32,594 nt of DNA from the NCBI GenBank assembly GCA_012837585.1, contig DUQW01000003.1, positions 1 to 32,594 of the forward strand, given 5' to 3'. Made by a program: the position numbers and the translations under genes. The notes under the pieces are model-generated. The model searched no databases. It was not told the origin of the DNA and saw only the letters and a list, made by a program, of their open reading frames with translations. Below are positions 26,073 to 32,594 of this stretch, piece by piece. This DNA is from Acholeplasmataceae bacterium (lineage in GTDB: Bacteria; Bacillota_I; Bacilli_A; Acholeplasmatales; Acholeplasmataceae). Positions within the stretch are counted from its first letter, which is position 1, and the number at the start of each line of letters is the position of its first letter.

Positions 26073-26082
26073 TCATTTAAGC

Positions 26083-26886
26083 CTATTTATATTGCGTAGT
26101 TAAAGGTGCTTCATCAGTTAATTCAACAATTCGATGAATTATTCTTGCGGCTTTCATGCGATCGGTATCCGTTCGCTCGGTAGCCATGAAGTTTATTAAT
26201 TCTTTACGACTGAAATTAGATGAAAATAATACTGGTAATCCAGAAGCTAATCTAAATTGCAAAATCGGGCTTAAGATCTCATCACGGAACCATGCGCTCA
26301 TATTTTCACTGCCAATATCATCTAAGATTAAAACATCACATGTTTTTAGTGAAGTTACTTTATCTTCTAAGTCATTAGTAGAAATTGAAGATTTTAAATT
26401 TCTAACTAAATCAGGAAAATAGACAAACATAACTTCCTTAAATTTAGCAATTTCATCAACAATTGCTGAAAGAAGATAAGTTTTACCACTTCCATAAATA
26501 CCATATAAATAAAGACCTTTAGCATATTTATTTTCTTTTAATAGATCAATAAAGCGAGACGCTTTTAAATATGCTTCCTCTCTTTCTTTAGTATTTAACT
26601 TGAAGTTGGCTAAGTTGGCATCCAAAATGAAGTTAACTGTATCAAGTGATTGTACATTTGCCATAGCTTTTCTTCTATTTACCTCAGATTGTAGTTCTTC
26701 TGATGGCATCATAATGATTTCTAAAAGATCCTCTGACCTTCTTAAGGTAGGGACATAATTAGGGTCATCATTATATTTTTTCATTTTTAAATAACGGTAA
26801 GCCGTCATTAGTTCATAATCTGAAAGTCTTAACGCTTTTAGCTCTTTGTCTTTTTCTACGATTCTTCTCAATTCTACATAATCCAT
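26083..26886 (-). CDS. dnaI: Primosomal protein DnaI (helicase loader)
   Basis: AAA+ ATPase that loads the replicative helicase during initiation and restart. The protein has 267 residues, slightly shorter than the about 310 of Bacillus DnaI. The N-terminal half is mostly helical (helicase-binding region, about 1-95). Walker A is GIYGSGKT (129-136), Walker B is VLILDDIGSE near 186, and a sensor-like SSNF follows. I see no N-terminal Cys/His zinc motif like that reported for B. subtilis DnaI. A strong AGGAGG precedes the ATG, 12 bases after dnaB. The dnaB-dnaI pairing is conserved in Firmicutes and supports the call. Confidence 0.9.
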   Translation of the reverse strand: MDYVELRRIVEKDKELKALRLSDYELMTAYRYLKMKKYNDDPNYVPTLRRSEDLLEIIMMPSEELQSEVNRRKAMANVQSLDTVNFILDANLANFKLNTKEREEAYLKASRFIDLLKENKYAKGLYLYGIYGSGKTYLLSAIVDEIAKFKEVMFVYFPDLVRNLKSSISTNDLEDKVTSLKTCDVLILDDIGSENMSAWFRDEILSPILQFRLASGLPVLFSSNFSRKELINFMATERTDTDRMKAARIIHRIVELTDEAPLTTQYK

Positions 26887-26898
26887 TTTGAATACCTC

Positions 26899-28068
26899 CT
26901 AAAGACTATTAATATAATCATCTAACCAATCAGTTTCATATTTTTTGGTTCTCTTTGATGATTTTGGTTTGTTTAAATCATAATCACTTTCTAATTGATT
27001 AAAATATGTGATTGCTTCTGATGCGGTAGTAATACCTTTATTTTGAAATGTGTTTAATACTTTCTCTAGATAACTATAATTTGGTAAGAATCCCTCTTTT
27101 AATTTGATAGTTCTTAAAACTATATATTTTAGTAAATCTGGATCTGCATCATTTCTTTGCGCGAAAGCTACTACCGTATCTAAATCAATAGCGATATTAT
27201 CACGTTTAGAATACATTTTAATAATATCAGTAATTTCAATTTGCTCTAATTGTTCATCAGGGCTTTCTTTTTTTTCAATGATTTCTGGTTTTTGAGCCCC
27301 ATAAACATTTTGATAATATAGATTAGCTTGAAGTCTTAATTTTTCATCGCTTGGAAGTTCTCCTTTAGCGCTTGAATTTGTGTAAACTTCATACATATCC
27401 TCATTAGTAAATTGATAAATATAGGCAACTTTTTCAATATTAGATTTAACCACTGGATTAAATAGATGGGCTCTTTTTAATCTATTTGGAATTAATTCTA
27501 AAAATTTATCATATTGAAATTTATCATTTACTATTTTCATTCCATTATTTTTACTTGATCCTCTTAAATGGTTTCCGGTATTAAGTAGTTCAAGATGTTT
27601 AACTTCATATACTTCATTAAATGATTTAGTTATATTTTCATATTTTAGTAAATCAATAGCTGATAATCTAAATTCAGAAATCAAATTTTTCATTTGATTT
27701 TCACCAATTTGGTCTTGCAAATATGAGCCAAAAATTGTATCATTTAAAAACTCTTTAGCGGTCATTGGTGGTTTTAATGAATAAATATATTCGTCACCAT
27801 CTTGAAACACGACTAGTAAGCCAAGTGCTTCAAGTTTATTACGTGAGTTTATATGCTCTTTTGACTTGATATTTAACATATCTAGTAGTTCTTTTTGCAT
27901 GTACTCTTTGGAAATACCAGTTTCTAAATTTGATAATGTATATAAAGTTAAATATAGGGTATAAGGTATTGATCCTAATAACGGTTGATAAAGAAGAGTT
28001 AAAACTTTTAGCTCTTCATGTGAGATAATTTGTTGTATTTGAATTTTTATAACCGCATTTAATTTCAT
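26899..28068 (-). CDS. dnaB: Replication initiation/membrane attachment protein DnaB (Bacillus type)
   Basis: DnaD/DnaB-family primosome component that recruits the DnaI-helicase complex. This is not the E. coli DnaB helicase. The protein has 389 residues. The N-terminal winged-helix region (about 1-110) includes YLTLYTLSNLETG. The C-terminal DnaD-like domain (about 280-365) has the family motif region YSYLEKVLNTFQNKGITT, where the YxxI/Yx(n)W-type helix is expected. The tail is basic and ends KYETDWLDDYIN. It starts 4 bases after the coaE side and precedes dnaI by 12 bases. Identity rests on domain look and gene order; sequence conservation in this family is low. Confidence 0.85.
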   Translation of the reverse strand: MKLNAVIKIQIQQIISHEELKVLTLLYQPLLGSIPYTLYLTLYTLSNLETGISKEYMQKELLDMLNIKSKEHINSRNKLEALGLLVVFQDGDEYIYSLKPPMTAKEFLNDTIFGSYLQDQIGENQMKNLISEFRLSAIDLLKYENITKSFNEVYEVKHLELLNTGNHLRGSSKNNGMKIVNDKFQYDKFLELIPNRLKRAHLFNPVVKSNIEKVAYIYQFTNEDMYEVYTNSSAKGELPSDEKLRLQANLYYQNVYGAQKPEIIEKKESPDEQLEQIEITDIIKMYSKRDNIAIDLDTVVAFAQRNDADPDLLKYIVLRTIKLKEGFLPNYSYLEKVLNTFQNKGITTASEAITYFNQLESDYDLNKPKSSKRTKKYETDWLDDYINSL

Positions 28069-28072
28069 ATAA

Positions 28073-28672
28073 TTATACTCCTAATTTTTCGATAAATTCT
28101 TGGATTTCTTGATCTAAAACCTCTTTAGAATCGTTATTATAAATAACGTAATCAGCCATAAAAAGCTTTTTATTGATAGGAATTTGTCTATCAATTCTCA
28201 TTTGAGCGTCACTTTTAGAAAGTTTATCTCTTAAAATTAATCTATCAAGTTGTTGACTTGGTGTTGAATAAACTAATAAAGTTAAATCAACTTTATCATA
28301 GTTAGCTTCAAATAAAAGTGGCATATCAATAATGATAATATCTAGATGCATATTATCCTTAACGAATTTATCAATGTGAGCGAACACTTTTGGATGAATT
28401 AATTCATTAAGTCTGCGTAACCTATTTGGATCACTAAACACCATTTTCGCTAACCTTTTTTTGTCAATTGGTACTTCTAACTTAAATTCCTTAGAGACAG
28501 TATCATTTAACTCCATATCGGTTTGCCATAAATGATGAACAATTTTATCTGAGTCTAAAACGATTAAGCCTTTTCTTTTTAGTTCATTAGAAACTGACGA
28601 TTTACCAGTAGCTATCCCACCGGTTAAACCGATAATAAAAGGTCGTTTATTTTTGACATTTAAAACAGACAT
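28073..28672 (-). CDS. coaE: Dephospho-CoA kinase
   Basis: Last step of coenzyme A synthesis: phosphorylates dephospho-CoA at the ribose 3' hydroxyl using ATP. The protein has 199 residues, normal length. The P-loop GLTGGIATGKSS (15-26) is followed by the DSDKIVH segment (40-46) with the substrate Asp, and RLRRLNELIHPKVF. The start at 28672 lies inside the 3' end of mutM, a 26-base overlap in another frame. The ribosome sequence AGGAGGAAGAGGAACCT is formed by the mutM zinc-finger codons. An internal start further downstream would remove the P-loop approach, so the overlap is probably real. Confidence 0.95.
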   Translation of the reverse strand: MSVLNVKNKRPFIIGLTGGIATGKSSVSNELKRKGLIVLDSDKIVHHLWQTDMELNDTVSKEFKLEVPIDKKRLAKMVFSDPNRLRRLNELIHPKVFAHIDKFVKDNMHLDIIIIDMPLLFEANYDKVDLTLLVYSTPSQQLDRLILRDKLSKSDAQMRIDRQIPINKKLFMADYVIYNNDSKEVLDQEIQEFIEKLGV

Positions 28673-29450
28673 AGGTTCCTCTTCCTCCTACTTTTATTTT
28701 TTCAATTGGCGTACCACAAATTGGGCACGGCTCGCCTTCTTTAGTGTGAACTAGTAATTCATTTTGAAATCTACCAGTAACACCTTCGCTTGATTCATAT
28801 GTATAAATTGTAGTCCCGCCTAGTTTAGTTGCCTTAGCTAAGACATCAGCTGCCGCTTTTAAAATCTTTTTTGTTTCATCTAAAGTAACTAAATTAGATT
28901 CTCTTGTTGGTAAGACTTTGGCGATAAATAATGTTTCATCAACATAAATATTACCAAGTCCCGCGATGATACCTTGATCTAAAAGAGTTGGTTTAATCGC
29001 TCTTTGTCTTCTTTTTAATAATTCGTGAAACTCTTTTGGATCAATATCTTTTGGTTCTTTGGCCACCTCTGAAAGTGGTGGTGTATCTAAATAATTATCA
29101 TGTGTTTTAATTAATAATCTTCCAAACTTTCTTGTATCAACATATCTAAGTGATAAATGATTGGTAAAGGTAATTTTTACGTGTTCATGTTTTGATTTTG
29201 GTTCGATATCTTCTTTTAAAAAGAATCTACCTTCCATTCGCATATGAGAGACAATTACGTAATTAGTTAATTTAAAAATTAAAAATTTACCAACTCGTTC
29301 AAGAGCTGTAATCTTTTCCCCTTCTAAATTAACTTTATTACCATCAGGCATAATATTTTCATAATAAACATGGACTTTTTTAATTTCCCAGTTTAATATT
29401 TTTAATTCAAGTGTTCTTTTGACTGTTTCTACTTCTGGTAACTCTGGCAT
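28647..29450 (-). CDS. mutM: Formamidopyrimidine-DNA glycosylase
   Basis: Base-excision repair enzyme removing 8-oxoguanine and formamidopyrimidines, with AP-lyase activity. The protein has 267 residues. The N-terminus MPELPEVETV gives the catalytic Pro2 and Glu3, and Lys55 (RVGKF) corresponds to the conserved Lys. GLGNIYVDE is in the H2TH region. The C-terminal zinc finger has CPIC and CFKC. It follows polA by 11 bases and overlaps coaE, so all three are likely on one mRNA, as in Bacillus where polA-mutM-coaE are also neighbours. Confidence 0.97.
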   Translation of the reverse strand: MPELPEVETVKRTLELKILNWEIKKVHVYYENIMPDGNKVNLEGEKITALERVGKFLIFKLTNYVIVSHMRMEGRFFLKEDIEPKSKHEHVKITFTNHLSLRYVDTRKFGRLLIKTHDNYLDTPPLSEVAKEPKDIDPKEFHELLKRRQRAIKPTLLDQGIIAGLGNIYVDETLFIAKVLPTRESNLVTLDETKKILKAAADVLAKATKLGGTTIYTYESSEGVTGRFQNELLVHTKEGEPCPICGTPIEKIKVGGRGTYVCFKCQK

Positions 29451-29461
29451 GTTATTATCTC

Positions 29462-32092
29462 CTATACTTCATACCATGATTTACCACTAGCTAAACTAAC
29501 TGGTAAATCAACTAATAACTTAACTGCGTTAGTCATTAGTTTAGGTATCATATTATTCATAAGTTCAAGTTCATCTGAAGGTACTTCAAAGATTAATTCA
29601 TCATGAACTTGAAGTAAAATTTTAGATTTTAAATTATTATCTGTAATATATTTGTCGATATCTATCATCGCTTTTTTCAAAATATCAGCCGCACTACCTT
29701 GGATTGGTGCATTAAGAGCTAATCTTTCTCCAAATTTTCTAACCATATAAACTGGTGATTGAAGTTCCGGAAGATATCTTCTTCTATTAAAAATAGTTTC
29801 GACATATCCGTTATCTTGGCCATATTTGACAATATATGACATATACTTAGAAACGTCAGGATATATTTTTAAATAACTATTAATATACTTTTCGGCTTCT
29901 TGAACACTAATTCCTAAATCTTCTGATAGGCCCCAATCACTAATTCCATAAATGATTCCAAAATTAACTGCCTTAGCAGCTCTTCTTTCATTACTAGTGA
30001 TTTCTTGTTTATGAAAGATTTGTCTTGCTGTTTCAGTATGAATGTCAACACCTTTTTTAAATGTTTCAATTAGTTTTTCATCTTTTGAAATATGAGCTAA
30101 TACTCTTAATTCAATTTGTGAATAGTCTGCACTAATAAAAAAGTTATCAGCTTTGGAAGGAATAAACATCTTTCTAATTTTTCTACCTTCAACTGTACGA
30201 ATTGGAATATTTTGTAAGTTAGGTTCAATTGATGATAGCCTACCGGTTGCAGTTAATGCTTGTTGGTAGATAGTATGTACTTTATGATCTTTGGTAAGGG
30301 CGTCACTAATACCATTAATATAAGTTTGGAATAATTTTGAAACACTACGATATCTTAATATCTTATTAATAATAGGATGTTCATCTATTAATTTAATTAA
30401 AACATCTTGACTAGTTGAATATCCAGTTTTAGTTTTTTTACCGTGAGGAAGATTCATTTTTTCAAATAAAATATCTCCTAATTGTTTTGGACTATTTAAA
30501 TTAAATTCTTCATTAGCGTCTTTATAAATTGAATTAGTTAATTCTTCTAGTTCAAAAGATAATTCTTTTCTTTGATTTTCTAGTTCGTTAACATTAACTT
30601 TTATGCCTTCAAATTCCATCTTAGCTAAGATTAATGATAGTGGAATTTCTATTTCATTTAAAAGTTTTAATTGATTATATTCTCCTAGTTCTTTTAATGT
30701 TTGTTCTCTTAAAGTGTGAATTGCTTTTGCTTTACTTGCAATATGCTCTTCATAGATACTTGATGGTTCAGGTAATCTTTTTTTAGCACCTTTTAAGTAT
30801 ATTAATTCATCATATTTAACTAAGTCACATTCAAATGCTATTGCAATTCTTGCTAGTTCTTCTTTACCTAAGTTAGGATTAATTAAATATGATGCTAGTA
30901 ATAAGTCATAAGTAAATCCTCTTACGAAAATATCATAGTATCTTAATTTAACCGTAAATTCTTTAATATTAAATCCGTATTTAGGAATATCTTTATCTTC
31001 TAAGTATTCTTTTAATGAATTAGAAGATAAAACTAACTTAGGCGAGATAAAGTAAGAGTTTTTACCATCACTTAATCCCATACCCCAAATTTCGGCTTGA
31101 TGATAGTTTTCGATATTAAGTTCTAAATAAATAGCTAAGTTAGGTTTTAAGATTTTTTTAATCTCTAAATCATTATTTAACTTAACATATTTAGATTGTG
31201 GAATATCATCAACACTTACTTCTTGTCTAATTAAGTTTCTAGCAAGAGAGTGAAGTTCATATTTTTGATAAAAAGCAACTAGTTCGTTATAGTCACCTTC
31301 ACTGTATTTAATATCTTCAAGTCCAAATGGAATTGGAACGTATTTATCAATAGTTACTAATACTTTAGATTTTAATGCGACATCATGGTTTTCATTAATC
31401 CTACTTCCAACTGCTCCTTTAATATTTTCGCTATTAGCTAAAATATTTTCTAGTGTCGTAAATTCATTTAATAACTTAATCGCAGTTTTAGGTCCAACAC
31501 CAGGAACTCCAGGAATATTATCGCTTGGATCTCCCGTCAAAGCTTTAAAATCAATCATTTGTTCGCAATCAAGTTCAAACTCTTCTTTAATTGCTTCTGG
31601 TGAGTATATCGAAATATCTGACATTCCTTTTTTAATTAAATTAACCGTAACATTATTGCTAACTAATTGTAAAAGGTCACGATCTGATGAATAAACATCT
31701 ACCTTATAATTACTGTTTTCTCCAAGTCGAGCTAATGTACCAATAATATCATCAGCTTCATAGCCTGGCAAATTATAATAATGGAATCCAACCGTATCTA
31801 AGTATTCATATACTAGATCAAATTGTTGGGCTAATTCTTCAGGCATTTCTTTTCTACCTGCTTTATAATCTTCATACATTAAATGTCTTTTAGTTGGTCC
31901 TTTTGAGTCAAATGCAAACAAGATATGGTCAAAATCCATTTCTTTAATTTTATCAACCATATTAATAAAAGCGAAAAGAGCATTTGTGTAAATGCCGGTT
32001 GATGTTTGCATTAATTTAGCCCCCGGATACGCGGTTGCATAGTAGGCTCTAAATATAATTGAATTTCCGTCGACTAAAATTAATTTTTTCAT
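29462..32092 (-). CDS. polA: DNA polymerase I
   Basis: Fills gaps and removes primers in replication and repair. The protein has 876 residues, full length. The N-terminal 5'-3' exonuclease begins LILVDGNSIIFRAYYA. The middle domain (about 300-460) keeps the fold but the proofreading motif Asp-x-Glu is replaced (LELNIENYHQ), so 3'-5' exonuclease should be inactive, as in Bacillus stearothermophilus Pol I. The polymerase domain has ADYSQIELRVLAHIS, the O-helix AKAVNFGIIYGIS and VHDELIFEVP. It leads the polA-mutM-coaE-dnaB-dnaI operon. The ribosome site AAGGAG is 11 bases before ATG 32092. Confidence 0.97.
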   Translation of the reverse strand: MKKLILVDGNSIIFRAYYATAYPGAKLMQTSTGIYTNALFAFINMVDKIKEMDFDHILFAFDSKGPTKRHLMYEDYKAGRKEMPEELAQQFDLVYEYLDTVGFHYYNLPGYEADDIIGTLARLGENSNYKVDVYSSDRDLLQLVSNNVTVNLIKKGMSDISIYSPEAIKEEFELDCEQMIDFKALTGDPSDNIPGVPGVGPKTAIKLLNEFTTLENILANSENIKGAVGSRINENHDVALKSKVLVTIDKYVPIPFGLEDIKYSEGDYNELVAFYQKYELHSLARNLIRQEVSVDDIPQSKYVKLNNDLEIKKILKPNLAIYLELNIENYHQAEIWGMGLSDGKNSYFISPKLVLSSNSLKEYLEDKDIPKYGFNIKEFTVKLRYYDIFVRGFTYDLLLASYLINPNLGKEELARIAIAFECDLVKYDELIYLKGAKKRLPEPSSIYEEHIASKAKAIHTLREQTLKELGEYNQLKLLNEIEIPLSLILAKMEFEGIKVNVNELENQRKELSFELEELTNSIYKDANEEFNLNSPKQLGDILFEKMNLPHGKKTKTGYSTSQDVLIKLIDEHPIINKILRYRSVSKLFQTYINGISDALTKDHKVHTIYQQALTATGRLSSIEPNLQNIPIRTVEGRKIRKMFIPSKADNFFISADYSQIELRVLAHISKDEKLIETFKKGVDIHTETARQIFHKQEITSNERRAAKAVNFGIIYGISDWGLSEDLGISVQEAEKYINSYLKIYPDVSKYMSYIVKYGQDNGYVETIFNRRRYLPELQSPVYMVRKFGERLALNAPIQGSAADILKKAMIDIDKYITDNNLKSKILLQVHDELIFEVPSDELELMNNMIPKLMTNAVKLLVDLPVSLASGKSWYEV

Positions 32093-32125
32093 ATTTTATC
32101 TTTCTCCTTACATATAATATAACAT

Positions 32126-32163
32126 ATTATAGAATCAACATTTTCCACACTAAATGTGGATAA
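32126..32163 (-). promoter_or_regulatory. polA operon promoter with inverted DnaA-box-like pair
   Basis: TATAAT (32131-32126, minus strand) is a likely -10 with a poor -35. Just upstream are TTTTCCACA (32141-32149, plus strand) and TTATCCACA (32163-32155, minus strand). Both fit the DnaA-box consensus TTWTNCACA, and they face each other across 5 bases. The position over the presumed -35 suggests an operator, with DnaA as the obvious candidate. Confidence 0.5.
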
Positions 32164-32190
32164 AAAAAGACTCAATTTTCATGAGTCTTT
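32160..32190 (-). terminator. Terminator overlapping the 3' end of the unknown membrane protein gene
   Basis: Minus-strand AAAGACTCA (32190-32182) pairs with TGAGTCTTT (32174-32166) and runs into TTTTATC. The first arm includes the last codons of the gene, whose TGA stop is at 32181-32179. It insulates the polA operon from upstream transcription. Confidence 0.88.
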
Positions 32191-32594
32191 ATTATCATCT
32201 TCAACTAAGAGTGGATCTTTGTATTCTCGTTCTTTATATCCAAAATCCCTAAATGTTTTAGTTGGTCTTCCAGATCCTAATGCAGCCTTATTACCACGTC
32301 TAAAGAAAAATAAGAAATAAGCCCCTAAAACAATCGCGATAAGAGTTGCAGCAACACTTAAATAAAAAACATAACTATATTTTTTTGCATTATGATAGTG
32401 CTTTGGATAAATTTCACAATTTATTAAATAATCATCTAACAATCTTGATTTATCTTTTAAGTTTTCCGATGTAATTCCTAATTCAGCCATTCCATTTTCT
32501 ACATTCTTACCAACCTTTAAATCTGTATCTTGAATATTATATAAAAATGGATATTCGTCAGTTTGAGTTAATATTTTTTGATTAACTTCATCAA
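32179..32594 (-). CDS. C-terminal part of an unknown membrane protein
   Basis: The frame stays open from the TGA stop at 32179 to the right edge of the window, so this is a 5'-truncated gene and the internal Met at 32490 is not a reliable start. About 137 residues are visible: roughly 80 polar residues, one strong hydrophobic helix (about 25 residues) followed by FFRRG, then a 35-residue charged tail. The positive residues after the helix suggest the tail is cytoplasmic and the visible N-terminal part extracellular. I do not recognise the family. The stop codon lies inside a terminator stem. Confidence 0.7.
   Translation of the reverse strand, partial: DEVNQKILTQTDEYPFLYNIQDTDLKVGKNVENGMAELGITSENLKDKSRLLDDYLINCEIYPKHYHNAKKYSYVFYLSVAATLIAIVLGAYFLFFFRRGNKAALGSGRPTKTFRDFGYKEREYKDPLLVEDDNKDS

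Noticed and set aside
32141-32163. The CCACA/TGTGG hairpin before polA as an intrinsic terminator.
   Set aside because: No T-tract follows in either direction, and a proper terminator already sits beside it at 32160-32190.

Overview
The window is a dense, very AT-rich (roughly 70% A+T by eye) bacterial chromosome segment that looks like a member of the Acholeplasmatales (Acholeplasma/Haploplasma type). Four things point there: low GC; housekeeping genes of Firmicutes/Mollicutes type; a Bacillus-like replication gene order (polA-mutM-coaE-dnaB-dnaI-thrS) in compact form; and use of TGA as a stop, including at ATGA stop/start overlaps, with TGG for tryptophan. The last point rules out the Mycoplasma/Spiroplasma code. 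The species assignment is inference. All genes but one run on the minus strand; the exception is a GH13 alpha-amylase-family gene. I see no tRNA, rRNA, CRISPR array or insertion sequence.

Layout from high to low coordinates, the direction of most transcription. (1) 32594-24116: the 3' end of an unknown membrane protein gene and its terminator. Then comes a promoter with an inverted pair of DnaA-box-like sites, followed by polA, mutM, coaE, dnaB and dnaI. thrS follows with its own promoter. (2) 24019-18848: a BMP-family lipoprotein and ABC importer (nucleoside-type), with a long stem-loop separating the lipoprotein gene from the transporter genes. (3) 18741-14742: tdh and kbl (threonine to glycine plus acetyl-CoA), an Mrp/SalA-type ATPase and an alpha/beta hydrolase. 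The promoter contains a 20-bp palindrome. (4) 14695-12656: the plus-strand GH13 gene, preceded by a perfect cre-like catabolite element. (5) 12492-10731: a DUF3137-like membrane protein, then an FMN riboswitch with terminator controlling a RibU-type riboflavin ECF component. (6) 10622-9330: enolase with a strong terminator. (7) 9258-6789: rnr (apparently leaderless) and smpB. (8) 6774-2900: a decayed patatin gene, a PAP2 phosphatase, a serine-palmitoyltransferase-like enzyme and a short-chain reductase, tightly packed. (9) 2697-106: alaS behind a leader that ends in an intrinsic terminator.

The most interesting region is 2900-5909. It looks like a minimal sphingoid-base (sphingolipid) synthesis operon: serine + acyl thioester condensation, 3-keto reduction, and a lipid phosphate phosphatase. 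From memory, older lipid chemistry reported ceramide phosphorylglycerol in Acholeplasma axanthum, so this cluster may be a genetic basis for that. Other points worth checking are the DnaA-box pair upstream of the replication operon, the cre site of the GH13 gene, the alaS attenuator-like leader, and the patatin pseudogene at the head of the lipid cluster.
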